From positions 1 through 36,927 of the forward strand of contig UQRE01000027.1 of assembly GCA_900543415.1 (NCBI GenBank): 36,927 bases of DNA. The letters run 5' to 3'. The translations under genes and the position numbers were made by a program. The first letter of the stretch is position 1. The number at the start of each line of letters is the position of its first letter. Below the pieces are notes generated by a model. The model was not told the origin of the DNA and did no database searches. It saw only the letters and a program-made list of their open reading frames with translations. This document shows positions 25,065-33,774 of this stretch, piece by piece. This stretch comes from an uncultured Dorea sp. (lineage in GTDB: Bacteria; Bacillota; Clostridia; Lachnospirales; Lachnospiraceae).

Positions 25065-25094
25065 GGATTTTAAAAAATTTCGGGATTTTAAAAA
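25065..25094. repeat. Direct repeat between the carA and glnN promoters
   Basis: GGATTTTAAAAA occurs at 25065-25076 and 25083-25094, 18 bases apart, in the AT-rich gap between the two divergent promoters. It could be a shared regulator site or an UP-like element; no function can be assigned. Confidence 0.4.
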
Positions 25095-25100
25095 TCAGCA

Positions 25101-25128
25101 TTGACAAACATAATTTTTAGAGTATACT
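25101..25128 (+). promoter_or_regulatory. glnN promoter
   Basis: TTGACA (25101-25106), a 16-base spacer and TATACT (25123-25128). The predicted start is near 25135, a few bases before the leader hairpin. Confidence 0.75.
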
Positions 25129-25137
25129 ACTTCACAT

Positions 25138-25151
25138 AAGCAAAGGCGCTT
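25138..25151 (+). promoter_or_regulatory. Alternative six-base-loop hairpin in the glnN leader
   Basis: AAGC (25138-25141), loop AAAGGC (25142-25147) and GCTT (25148-25151). The loop has A at position 1 and G at position 4, and the loop plus 3' arm coincide with the 5' arm of the terminator, the same arrangement as in the carA leader. The stem is only four pairs, and an alternative CAAAG-GCG-CTTTG hairpin is possible. Confidence 0.45.
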
Positions 25152-25181
25152 TGGACTTAAGATGTTCATAGCGCCTTTTTT
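25142..25181 (+). terminator. Attenuator terminator in the glnN leader
   Basis: AAAGGCGCT (25142-25150) pairs perfectly with AGCGCCTTT (25170-25178) around a 19-base loop, with a six-T run at 25176-25181. It is downstream of the promoter and 43 bases before the glnN ATG, so it is an attenuator and not the end of another gene. Confidence 0.8.
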
Positions 25182-25224
25182 GTATTTCAAAAATACTAAA
25201 AAAATATCTAAGGAGATGAATGAC

Positions 25225-27324
25225 ATGAGTAATCGTATTCCCGAACTGTATGGAAGCATGATCTTCAGTGACCGGATCATGCGCAGCAAGCTTCCTAAAG
25301 ATGTTTACAAGGCATTAAGGAAAACCATTGAAAACGGCACCCATCTGGAACTTGATGTCGCCAATTCTGTCGCAGTAGCCATGAAAGAGTGGGCCGTAGA
25401 AAATGGTGCCACACACTATACACACTGGTTTCAGCCTATGACCGGATTCACCGCAGAGAAGCACGACAGTTTTATCTCCCCATCCGGTGAAGGTGAAGTC
25501 ATCATGGATTTCTCCGGAAGAGAACTTGTCAAAGGCGAACCGGATGCCTCAAGCTTCCCTTCCGGCGGTCTTCGCGCTACTTTTGAAGCCCGAGGATACA
25601 CCGCGTGGGACCCTACTTCTCCGGCATTTATCAAAGATCAGACACTCTATATTCCAACCGCATTTTGTTCTTACAGCGGAGAAGCTCTGGATAAGAAGAC
25701 GCCGCTTCTTCGCTCCATGGATACACTGAACACACAGGCAGTAAGAATGCTTCACCTTCTAGGCAATGACACCGTCAAAAGAGTCTCTGCCACCATCGGA
25801 CCGGAGCAGGAATATTTTCTTGTAGATAAGGATCTGTACCGTCAGCGCAAAGATCTGATTTTCTGCGGCCGTACCCTCTTCGGAGCCCCGGCTCCAAAAG
25901 GACAGGAGATGGAAGATCACTATTTCGGCGCTTTAAAACCAAGGGTCTCTGCCTACATGCACGATCTCGACCTCGAGTTGTGGAAGCTCGGCATTCCTGC
26001 AAAAACCAAACACAACGAAGTAGCGCCTGCACAGCACGAGCTTGCCCCGGTCTTCGACACAGCGAATATTGCCGTTGATCACAACCAGCTTACCATGGAG
26101 ATTATGAAAAAGGTTGCCGAAAAACACGGGCTTACCTGTCTCCTTCACGAAAAACCTTTTGAGGGAATTAACGGAAGCGGAAAACATAATAACTGGTCTC
26201 TGACTACTGATGACGGCGTAAACCTCTTGAATCCGGGACATACTCCCGCTCAGAACACACAGTTTCTTATCTTTTTGATGGCTGTTATCAAAGCAGTGGA
26301 TGACTATGCCGATCTGATGAGAATCTCTGCAGCCAGCGCCGGAAACGACCACAGACTCGGTGGAAATGAAGCTCCCCCTGCCATCGTGTCTATTTTCCTT
26401 GGAGACGAACTTACCCATGTACTGGAATCCATTGAAACTGATACTTATTTCGGTAAACAGGAGAAGATCCAGCTTGACACCGGCGCCCCGGTACTCCCTC
26501 ATTTTCTCAAAGACAATACGGACCGGAACCGGACATCTCCATTTGCATTTACCGGAAATAAATTCGAATTCCGCATGCTTGGTTCTGCTGCCTCCGTTGC
26601 AACACCGAACATTATATTAAATACCGCTGTTGCGGAATCACTGGACCAGTTCTATGAAGAATTAAAGGACACTGATCCGGCAGATATGGATGAGGCCGTT
26701 CACGCACTTTTGAAACGCGCAATACAGAAACATAAAAAGGTTATTTTTAATGGAAACGGCTACTCCGATGAATGGGTGAAAGAGGCTTCCCGACGAGGTC
26801 TTGACAATCTAGAATCTACACCGGACTGTCTGGAACGTCTTCTGACAGCAAAAAGCATTACACTCTTCACGAAACACCACATTTATACAGAAGAGGAAAT
26901 CCGCTCCAGACACGATATTTTACTGGAAAATTATGTAAAAACCATCGCGATTGAAGCACGCACAATGGTCGATATACTATCGCGCGACTTCCTTCCGGCT
27001 CTCCTTTCTTATACCGGAGCTGTTGCTTCCAGTACGAGTTCAAAAAAAGCGCTTCTCCCTGATTTGAAAACAGATGCGGAGGAAGCGCTTGTAAGAAAGC
27101 TTAGTAATTGTTATGAAATCTTAGCAGACGGTGTACAAGATCTGAAGGAGCAGCTCGCCAAAACAGAGAAAGAAGAGGACCTGAAACGTTCTGCTTTCCT
27201 TGGGCGGAACCTTCTGATTCCTTCTCTTGAGCACTTGGAAACCGCTGCAAGCGAAGCGGAAGCACTGATTCCTGAAGATCTGCTTCCATACCCATCTTAC
27301 GACCAATTACTATTTTCATTATAA
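25225..27324 (+). CDS. glnN: Glutamine synthetase type III
   Basis: Large GSIII-type glutamine synthetase making glutamine from glutamate, ammonia and ATP. From ATG 25225 (AAGGAG site, MSNRIPELYG) it has 699 residues, the usual GSIII size; an upstream in-frame ATG at 25162 lies within the terminator and would add an unrelated 21 residues. GSIII segments include HYTHWFQPMTG, PEQEYFLVD, KHNEVAPAQHELAP and EGINGSGKHNNWSL. It is the first gene of a two-gene unit with purF (15-base gap), divergent from carA, and its leader carries an attenuator. The window therefore encodes two glutamine synthetases of different type. Confidence 0.95.
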   Translation: MSNRIPELYGSMIFSDRIMRSKLPKDVYKALRKTIENGTHLELDVANSVAVAMKEWAVENGATHYTHWFQPMTGFTAEKHDSFISPSGEGEVIMDFSGRELVKGEPDASSFPSGGLRATFEARGYTAWDPTSPAFIKDQTLYIPTAFCSYSGEALDKKTPLLRSMDTLNTQAVRMLHLLGNDTVKRVSATIGPEQEYFLVDKDLYRQRKDLIFCGRTLFGAPAPKGQEMEDHYFGALKPRVSAYMHDLDLELWKLGIPAKTKHNEVAPAQHELAPVFDTANIAVDHNQLTMEIMKKVAEKHGLTCLLHEKPFEGINGSGKHNNWSLTTDDGVNLLNPGHTPAQNTQFLIFLMAVIKAVDDYADLMRISAASAGNDHRLGGNEAPPAIVSIFLGDELTHVLESIETDTYFGKQEKIQLDTGAPVLPHFLKDNTDRNRTSPFAFTGNKFEFRMLGSAASVATPNIILNTAVAESLDQFYEELKDTDPADMDEAVHALLKRAIQKHKKVIFNGNGYSDEWVKEASRRGLDNLESTPDCLERLLTAKSITLFTKHHIYTEEEIRSRHDILLENYVKTIAIEARTMVDILSRDFLPALLSYTGAVASSTSSKKALLPDLKTDAEEALVRKLSNCYEILADGVQDLKEQLAKTEKEEDLKRSAFLGRNLLIPSLEHLETAASEAEALIPEDLLPYPSYDQLLFSL

Positions 27325-27339
27325 GAAAGGAGCTTTGTC

Positions 27340-28740
27340 ATGAATTGTGATCATTCACGTATCAAAGAAGCCTGCGGCGTCTTTGGTATTTATACATCTT
27401 CTGAAGAACAGGCGGCAAACTCCATCTATTATGGCCTTTCTTCTTTACAGCACCGCGGGCAGGAGTCCTGCGGTATTGCTGTGTGTGACACCTGCGGATC
27501 GGAGGGGAATCTTAATGTTCACCGGGGCATGGGCCTTGTCCACGAAGTCTTTGACGACAACATCCTTCATTCTCTTACCGGCAATCTGGGCGTTGGTCAT
27601 GTGCGCTATTCTACAACCGGAGAAACTTCTCTGCAGAACGCACAGCCTCTTGTGCTCAATTATGTTAAGGGTACTCTTGCTCTTGCACACAATGGGAATC
27701 TCGTCAACACCGAAGAATTAAGAGCCGAACTTGCACGTACCGGCGCCATCTTCCAGACAACAACAGACTCGGAAGTCATTGCGCACCTGATTGCACGAGA
27801 GCGGATTCACACCCACTCTGTCGAAGAGGCAATTCTGCGGGCTGCCTCAAAAATAAAAGGAGCCTATGGGCTAATCATTGCAAGTCCGAGAAAACTGATC
27901 GGCGTCAGAGACCCTCTCGGTCTCAAACCACTTTGCCTTGGGAGGCGAGGCAGCGCCTATGTCCTCTCCTCGGAGAGCTGTGCTCTCACCGCTATCGGAG
28001 CGACGTTTATCCGTGATATACGCCCGGGCGAGATCATCACCATTACGCGGCAGGGAATCTCTTCCAATCTGGAGCTCTGCCAGAAGAAACACGCTCACTG
28101 CATCTTTGAATACATCTACTTTGCACGATTAGACAGTACCCTTGACGGTGTATCTGTCTACGAGGCTCGCTTAAGAGGCGGGGCTGCACTTGCCAAAGCC
28201 TACCCGGCAGATGCAGATCTTGTAACCGGTGTGCCTGATTCCGGTCTTGCCGCTGCGCAGGGCTATGCGGAAGCTTCGGGCATCCCCTTCGGGTTAGCCT
28301 TCTACAAAAACAGCTATGTGGGACGTACTTTTATAAAGCCGACACAAAAAGAAAGAGAAAAAAGTGTACGGCTCAAACTTCATGTACTGGAGCATGCCGT
28401 CAAGGGAAAAAATATCGTCCTGGTGGACGACTCTATCGTAAGAGGAACCACGATCGCAGGTCTGATCCGACACCTGAAACAAGCCGGCGCTCTCAAAGTT
28501 CATGTCCGCATCAGCTCGCCTCCCTTCCTGTATCCTTGCTATTTCGGAACAGACGTCCCATCCAATCAGCAGCTTCTGGCATCTTCTCACTCTGTGGACG
28601 ATATTTGCCGCATCATAGGTGCTGACTCTCTTGGATATATGAAAGTGGAAGACCTTCCCGATACGGTAAATGGTCTCCCACTTTGTAAAGCCTGTTTTGA
28701 TAACCATTATCCAATGGATATTCCAAACCAAAACTCTTAG
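27340..28740 (+). CDS. purF: Amidophosphoribosyltransferase
   Basis: First committed step of purine synthesis: PRPP and glutamine to phosphoribosylamine. The 466-residue protein begins MNCDHSRIKEACGVFGIY, which implies an 11-residue propeptide before the catalytic Cys12, as in the Bacillus enzyme. The PRPP loop is NIVLVDDSIVRGTT near residue 363. Cys residues in HCIFEY, LYPCYFG and LCKACF fit the four ligands of the [4Fe-4S] cluster of the Bacillus-type enzyme. GAAAGGAG precedes the ATG. It is separated from other pur genes and paired with glnN, so supply and use of glutamine are joined. It ends 6 bases before convergent asnB. Confidence 0.95.
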   Translation: MNCDHSRIKEACGVFGIYTSSEEQAANSIYYGLSSLQHRGQESCGIAVCDTCGSEGNLNVHRGMGLVHEVFDDNILHSLTGNLGVGHVRYSTTGETSLQNAQPLVLNYVKGTLALAHNGNLVNTEELRAELARTGAIFQTTTDSEVIAHLIARERIHTHSVEEAILRAASKIKGAYGLIIASPRKLIGVRDPLGLKPLCLGRRGSAYVLSSESCALTAIGATFIRDIRPGEIITITRQGISSNLELCQKKHAHCIFEYIYFARLDSTLDGVSVYEARLRGGAALAKAYPADADLVTGVPDSGLAAAQGYAEASGIPFGLAFYKNSYVGRTFIKPTQKEREKSVRLKLHVLEHAVKGKNIVLVDDSIVRGTTIAGLIRHLKQAGALKVHVRISSPPFLYPCYFGTDVPSNQQLLASSHSVDDICRIIGADSLGYMKVEDLPDTVNGLPLCKACFDNHYPMDIPNQNS

Positions 28741-28746
28741 TTTCTT

Positions 28747-30330
28747 CTATTTTCCACTGTCACCATAGTTTGCCAGTACACGTGCGGACGGATCATTGAC
28801 ATTGCATCCGTCCCACGCCTTGTTCGGCATCCAGAAGTCAACGACCATCTCCGACTGTCCCGGATAGTATTTTTCGAAGATTTCCCGGTAGAGGAGTGAC
28901 TCCTTCGTAAATGGCGCTGCATGCTCATAGGCGCTGCATTTTTCCTTCCATTCATCCCCTTCGTAACAGGTCTGTGCATATTCCTTCAGATCATCTACCA
29001 TAGAATGTCCTACTGCATCAGAAAATGCTGCTTTTTCACGCCAGAGAATTTCTTCCGGCAGACACGCATCCTTCTCGAAGGCATGGCGCAGCAGATATTT
29101 CCCTTTTCCATAAGTATTCATTTTCTTTGCCGGATCGACAGACATTACATACTTTACAAAATCAAGATCTCCAAATGGAACTCTTGCCTCCAGTGAGTTT
29201 ACGGAAATACACCGGTCTGCCCGCAGCACGTCATACATGTGAAGCTCATGTATACGTTTCTCGGATTCCTTTTGAAATTCTTCCGGTGACGGTGCAAAAT
29301 CTGTATATTTATAACCAAACAACTCATCCGAGATCTCTCCGGTCAGCAGAACACGGATGTCTGTGTGCTCATGAATATATTTACATACATAATACATTCC
29401 GATACTGGCACGGATTGTAGTAATGTCATAAGTGCCGAGAAGGTGGATTACGTCTTCCAGTGCATTTAACACATCTTCTCTTGTGATGATCACTTCCGTA
29501 TGCTCACTTCCAATATATTCTGCCACCTGTCTTGCGTATTTCAGATCAATGGCATCCTGATCCATTCCAATTGCAAACGTACGAATCGGCTCCTCACTCT
29601 CCTTTGCTGCTATAGCACAGACAAGGGAAGAATCCAGTCCTCCTGACAACAGAAACCCTACTTTTGCATCCGAGACAAGTCTTTTGCATACTCCTTCTGT
29701 CAATTTGTCATGGATTTTCTGACATATTGTCTCTACATCATCCTCACAGACTTCCTCTGTTCTGCTAATATCATGATAGCAGACGAATGCTCCGTCTTTG
29801 TAATAATGTCCCGGTGGAAACGGGCGGATCTTCTCACAGAGTCCAACCAGATTTTTCGCTTCACTGGCAAGAACAAGAACTCCTTTTTCGTCATATCCGT
29901 AATAGAGTGGACGAATTCCGATGGGATCTCTCGCCGCAAGATAGCTTCCGGTCTTTCCATCATAGATAATACACGCGAACTCCGCATCCAGCATACCGAA
30001 CATCTCTGTTCCGTATTGCTCATATAACGGAAGCAGGATCTCACAATCAGAATCACTTTCAAATGTATAACCCTTCTTTTTCAGCTCTTCTCGTTGTTTT
30101 TCAAATCCATAGATCTCTCCGTTACAAACTACATAACTTCCGTTCAGCGAAAAAGGCTGCATGCCGGACGGTGTCAGTCCCATGATGGCTAAGCGCTGAA
30201 ATCCCAGATATCCCTTTCCGGTGTCCAGAATCCGACACTCATCCGGTCCTCTGGACAACGTCCTTAAAAAGCATTCCCGAAAGGTTTTCAACACCTCTCC
30301 TTCTTCACAATATCCCATAATCGAACACAT
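28747..30330 (-). CDS. asnB: Asparagine synthetase, glutamine-hydrolysing
   Basis: Makes asparagine from aspartate, glutamine and ATP, releasing glutamate. The 527-residue protein starts MCSIMGY with the class II amidotransferase nucleophile at Cys2; the N-terminal domain has RLAIMG and NGEIYGF. The synthetase domain from about 215 has the pyrophosphate loop in FLLSGGLDSSLV and LLTGEISDELFGY. It resembles the E. coli AsnB length class. GGAGG lies upstream of the ATG. It is the last gene of the D-glutamate/5-oxoproline operon, 44 bases after the DUF4392 gene. Confidence 0.93.
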   Translation of the reverse strand: MCSIMGYCEEGEVLKTFRECFLRTLSRGPDECRILDTGKGYLGFQRLAIMGLTPSGMQPFSLNGSYVVCNGEIYGFEKQREELKKKGYTFESDSDCEILLPLYEQYGTEMFGMLDAEFACIIYDGKTGSYLAARDPIGIRPLYYGYDEKGVLVLASEAKNLVGLCEKIRPFPPGHYYKDGAFVCYHDISRTEEVCEDDVETICQKIHDKLTEGVCKRLVSDAKVGFLLSGGLDSSLVCAIAAKESEEPIRTFAIGMDQDAIDLKYARQVAEYIGSEHTEVIITREDVLNALEDVIHLLGTYDITTIRASIGMYYVCKYIHEHTDIRVLLTGEISDELFGYKYTDFAPSPEEFQKESEKRIHELHMYDVLRADRCISVNSLEARVPFGDLDFVKYVMSVDPAKKMNTYGKGKYLLRHAFEKDACLPEEILWREKAAFSDAVGHSMVDDLKEYAQTCYEGDEWKEKCSAYEHAAPFTKESLLYREIFEKYYPGQSEMVVDFWMPNKAWDGCNVNDPSARVLANYGDSGK

Positions 30331-30374
30331 ATTGCCATATCCTCCTTGATCCTTCCAGTCTTCCTTCTTATCTA

Positions 30375-31259
30375 TTAACTTGCCAATTGATTCAGTCCAT
30401 CCAGAATCTCTTTTTCTATCTCCAATGAAAACCCGTCCACACTGAGCGTATGCTTCTTCGTCACGCCATCCACGCTTCCCATGCGGACAATTCTCGCCAG
30501 ATATCCATAGATCTTTTCAAAATTCAACAGTCCCGTCACACCTGTCATTTTCTGCATGTATGCTACGATCGCGTAGGCGCCCCAGTTCGATACGGTTGCA
30601 ATGACAAGCGTATCTACTTTTACTTTACACGGAACAAGCGCTAATTCCTCATGGATGACTTCCTTGAGATTTCCCATTCCAATCTCATTTCCACCGTCTC
30701 CGACTCCAAAAGTCGGAATCCCTGCTTTTCTTGCCCGGATGAAGAGCCAATCTGTACTTGCCGTGTATTCTTTAATGCTGATTCCCCGCATATTGGCATA
30801 ATCGTCTTCCACATTTCTTCCACATCTTTCAATGGAAATAAGTCCCACCGGACGATAAGTTTCCAGCATCCGGTCATACTCCTGTGCTTCGTCATTCACG
30901 CCCGCATAATACACTTCCAAGCCTTCGTTTTCAAAAAAACCTCTGCAGAATTCATCTGTTACGATCACCGGATGATATCCAAGCTTCTGAAGTGCATCTG
31001 CCATCACAAGTGTTCCGAGAGGTCCATCCGTCTCTGCATGTCCTGCCACATAGAATCCTGTCGTTAAGAGAATCGTTCCTTTCTCAAGTTCTAAGATCTG
31101 TCCGGCTGCTTCCCGGCAATAATCCTCTCTCATATGATTTTTTAAAATATTCATTCCTCGTTTGGAATAGCGAAGCACCACGTCTTCGATCGTCTCTTGT
31201 CTGATTGCCGTCAACATCCGCGCCACCCTCTCTTTCCTTTTTTCTTCTATCCCCTGCAC
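30375..31259 (-). CDS. DUF4392 protein, matches the C-terminal half of D-glutamate cyclase
   Basis: Predicted catalytic partner in D-glutamate to 5-oxo-D-proline conversion. Characteristic DUF4392 segments are LLTTGFYVAGHAETDGPLG, IERCGRNVEDDYANMRG, FGVGDGGNEIGMGN and VIATVSNWGAYAI. In the mammalian mitochondrial enzyme DGLUCY the DUF4392 part lies in one chain with a DUF1445-like part; here the two are separate genes of one operon (see 32079). The 294 residues count from a GTG at 31259 that overlaps the pxpA stop; a later ATG at 31217 (MLTAIRQ) is an alternative start. The activity is inferred from family, not shown. Confidence 0.8.
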   Translation of the reverse strand: MQGIEEKRKERVARMLTAIRQETIEDVVLRYSKRGMNILKNHMREDYCREAAGQILELEKGTILLTTGFYVAGHAETDGPLGTLVMADALQKLGYHPVIVTDEFCRGFFENEGLEVYYAGVNDEAQEYDRMLETYRPVGLISIERCGRNVEDDYANMRGISIKEYTASTDWLFIRARKAGIPTFGVGDGGNEIGMGNLKEVIHEELALVPCKVKVDTLVIATVSNWGAYAIVAYMQKMTGVTGLLNFEKIYGYLARIVRMGSVDGVTKKHTLSVDGFSLEIEKEILDGLNQLAS

Positions 31260-32029
31260 TACTGCACAATTTCTGATAGCGGACAGATCTTCACACCTTC
31301 TTCTGCAAGAGTCTCTCTGATCCGCTTTACAAATGCTAATGCTTTCGGTCCGTCTCCATGCACGCAGATCGAGTCCGCCTGTACCTCAATCTCTTTACCG
31401 GTAACAGCTGTAACTGTTCCTTTCTTAACCATACCGACAACACGCTCGATTGCCACTTCTTCCTCTGTAATCACGGCTCCCTCTTTTCTTCTGGAGACAA
31501 GCGTTCCATCCTCTTCATAGGCACGGTCGGCAAAGACTTCTCCTGCGGCGCGCAGCCCGAATTTCTTCGCCGCCCGGAACATTTCACTGCCTGCCGGAGC
31601 AAGAAGGATCAGGTTCTGATCGACTTCTTGGATTCCACGACAGATTGCTTCTGCAAGTCCTGCATGAGTTGCCGCCATATTATACATGGCTCCATGTGGT
31701 TTCACATGATAGAGCGGCACACCAAAAGCATCGCAAAATGCTTTTAACGCCCCGATCTGATATTGTATCATCGCTTTTAGTTCTTCTTCTGACACCTGCA
31801 TATTTCGTCTTCCGAATCCGGTCAGATCCGGATATCCCGGATGCGCCCCTATGTGAACCCCGTAGTTTTTCGCAAGCTCTACGGTATGTTCCATTACAAG
31901 CGGATCTGACGCATGAAAGCCGCATGCCACATTGGCGGAAGAAATATAGGGAATGATTTTTTCATCCATTCCACATTTATAGTTTCCAAAGCTCTCGCCC
32001 AGATCACAATTTAAGTCCACGGTATACAT
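31259..32029 (-). CDS. pxpA: 5-oxoprolinase subunit A (LamB/YcsF family)
   Basis: Component of the ATP-dependent bacterial 5-oxoprolinase PxpABC, which opens 5-oxoproline to glutamate. From ATG 32029 it has 256 residues, the usual length; GAGGGTGAGGAAG precedes it, and the longer frame to 32074 adds 15 unusual residues. Family motifs: VDLNCDLGESFG, SSANVACGFHASDP, GAHPGYPDLTGFGRR and HVKPHGAMYN. The gene lies between the DUF1445 and DUF4392 genes, and the stop overlaps the GTG of DUF4392 by one base. Confidence 0.93.
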   Translation of the reverse strand: MYTVDLNCDLGESFGNYKCGMDEKIIPYISSANVACGFHASDPLVMEHTVELAKNYGVHIGAHPGYPDLTGFGRRNMQVSEEELKAMIQYQIGALKAFCDAFGVPLYHVKPHGAMYNMAATHAGLAEAICRGIQEVDQNLILLAPAGSEMFRAAKKFGLRAAGEVFADRAYEEDGTLVSRRKEGAVITEEEVAIERVVGMVKKGTVTAVTGKEIEVQADSICVHGDGPKALAFVKRIRETLAEEGVKICPLSEIVQ

Positions 32030-32078
32030 CTTCCTCACCCTCTGTTCTCTTATCTTTTCTAACACTTTGTCCATGGTT

Positions 32079-32864
32079 CTAATATTTTAATGCTGCGTTC
32101 TTAATATCGGAAATAAACATATGCCCCGGTGCATGCGTGATCGCAAGTTCCGGCTTTACTTCCATGACCACATTCTGAGGAGTGACTCCGCAAGGCCAGA
32201 ATACCGGAAGTTCTCCCTCCTTGACTGTCACCGCTTCTCCAAAATCCGGTTTTTGCAAATCCCGAATTCCAATCTGGGATGGATCACCGATATGAACAGG
32301 CGCGCCGTGTACTCTTGGCATCTCGCCGGTAATGCATGCCGCTTTCACTGCCTGTTCTCCGGTCATCGGCCGCATGCTGACTACCATGTTGCCGTGAAAG
32401 ATTCCCGCAGGTGTACACGGAATATTCGTCTTATACATTGGCACATTTTTATGTTCCTCAATCTGTCTGACAGGAACATCTGCTTCTAACAGTCCGGCTT
32501 CAAATGAAAAGCTGCATCCAATCAGAAAGCTTACAAAGTTATCTTGCCAGAACCTATCAATACTCGTATACTCGCCGATCATTTCTCCCTTGCGATAAAC
32601 GCGGTATTTGGGGAAATCCCTCGCCACATCTGCATCCTGTGCAAGATAATGAAGCTGTCGGCTTCCCATATCCGTCACTTCCAATATTGGGCAGGCTCTT
32701 GGATTTCTCTGTGTAAATAAAAGGAAATCATAAGCCTGATCTTTGGGAAGGATCAGAAGATTTGCCTGTGCATATCCCGGACACAAGCCGGAAGTCTGAC
32801 CGGTGATCTTTTCTTCTCTGATTAATTTTCGAACTTCCTTTGGTATAAGTTTCCTGTCATCCAT
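32079..32864 (-). CDS. DUF1445 (YcsI) protein, D-glutamate cyclase family
   Basis: A 261-residue member of the YcsI/DUF1445 family, formerly called putative hydro-lyase and now grouped with D-glutamate cyclase. Conserved segments are TSGLCPGYAQANLLILP, FLIGCSFSFE, PAGIFHGNMVVSMRP, FWPCGVTPQNV and HAPGHMFISD. In Bacillus subtilis ycsI is next to pxpA (ycsF), pxpB (kipI) and pxpC (kipA); the same neighbours are seen here, plus DUF4392. The ATG is one base after the pxpC stop, with GGAAAG upstream. The biochemical role, alone or together with DUF4392, is inferred. Confidence 0.85.
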   Translation of the reverse strand: MDDRKLIPKEVRKLIREEKITGQTSGLCPGYAQANLLILPKDQAYDFLLFTQRNPRACPILEVTDMGSRQLHYLAQDADVARDFPKYRVYRKGEMIGEYTSIDRFWQDNFVSFLIGCSFSFEAGLLEADVPVRQIEEHKNVPMYKTNIPCTPAGIFHGNMVVSMRPMTGEQAVKAACITGEMPRVHGAPVHIGDPSQIGIRDLQKPDFGEAVTVKEGELPVFWPCGVTPQNVVMEVKPELAITHAPGHMFISDIKNAALKY

Positions 32865-32865
32865 A

Positions 32866-33774
32866 TTATCTTTCCTGCTTTCTGTATAGTTTCTGCGCTG
32901 TTTTTACATCGGTCTTTAAAAAACGGACTTTGTCGCCCGGTCTTCCCTGAACCAGCTTGGGAATGTCAAAAGAACACACTACCGCAATCTTCGCATAACC
33001 GCCGGTAGTCTGTCTGTCTGCCAATAATACAATCGGCTGACCGCTGGGGGGAATCTGCACTGCCCCCAGCGGAATCGCATCGGATATAATGTCTGTTCCG
33101 TTTTTGCTCTCCACTAAGGAACCCTTAAGACGATAGCCCATCCGGTCACTCTGATCGGTTATCGTATAAGTACCGCTGTAAAACGCCTTCTCTCCTGCTT
33201 CTGTAAAATATTCTTGTTGTGGGCCGGGAACTGCACGCACCTCGATGATTTTTTCCGTCTCAATCCCCTTTGTTCTCCGTTTTTTCACGCGGTCAAACGA
33301 CAGCTTCGGTTTTCCGAGTTCCAGAACATCTCCCGCCTTCAGTGCACGTCCTCCATACCCGCCAAATGCACATTTTAGATTGGTAGATCTGCTTCCCATG
33401 ACGAGTGGAACATCAATACCGCCGGCAAATGCAAGATAAGTCCGGCATCCCTGCCGGGTCATGCCCAGCGTCAGGGTCTGTCCCTTCCGGATCAGAAGCG
33501 GACAGTTCATCTCCACCGGGTCTCCATCTACTACGGGTTCCATATCTGCACCAGTAATCGCAGTGATCGTATCCTCTGTAAATTCCAACGTCCCGCCGAA
33601 CAGAGTGACTTCTAAAACTGCTTCTGTCTCCTCATTCCCAACCAGATAATTGGCATTCCTAAACGACATCTGGTCCATGGCCCCGGAAACCTGGACTCCA
33701 GCTTCCTGATATCCATATCTGCCTCCGTCCTGAACGGTCATCACGGCGCCCGGTAATACAATTTTCACTGCCAT
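32866..33774 (-). CDS. pxpC: 5-oxoprolinase subunit C (KipA / biotin-dependent carboxyltransferase-like)
   Basis: Subunit C of the PxpABC 5-oxoprolinase. The 302-residue protein begins with the family block IVLPGAVMTVQDGGRYGYQE, followed by GVQVSGAMDQMSFRNAN and YLAFAGGIDVP; the late segment IPPSGQPIVLLADRQTTGGY is also typical. It was historically annotated as KipA or as allophanate hydrolase subunit 2-like. The ATG directly follows the pxpB stop (no gap), implying coupled translation and fixed stoichiometry. Confidence 0.93.
   Translation of the reverse strand: MAVKIVLPGAVMTVQDGGRYGYQEAGVQVSGAMDQMSFRNANYLVGNEETEAVLEVTLFGGTLEFTEDTITAITGADMEPVVDGDPVEMNCPLLIRKGQTLTLGMTRQGCRTYLAFAGGIDVPLVMGSRSTNLKCAFGGYGGRALKAGDVLELGKPKLSFDRVKKRRTKGIETEKIIEVRAVPGPQQEYFTEAGEKAFYSGTYTITDQSDRMGYRLKGSLVESKNGTDIISDAIPLGAVQIPPSGQPIVLLADRQTTGGYAKIAVVCSFDIPKLVQGRPGDKVRFLKTDVKTAQKLYRKQER

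Noticed and set aside
25162..25224. N-terminal extension of GlnN from an upstream ATG
   Set aside because: It would translate the attenuator terminator, has no ribosome site and adds residues absent from GSIII proteins; the ATG at 25225 has a good AAGGAG site.
30331..30374. A T-box or separate leader for asnB
   Set aside because: Only 44 bases separate asnB from the DUF4392 gene, too few for a T-box, and no promoter is visible.
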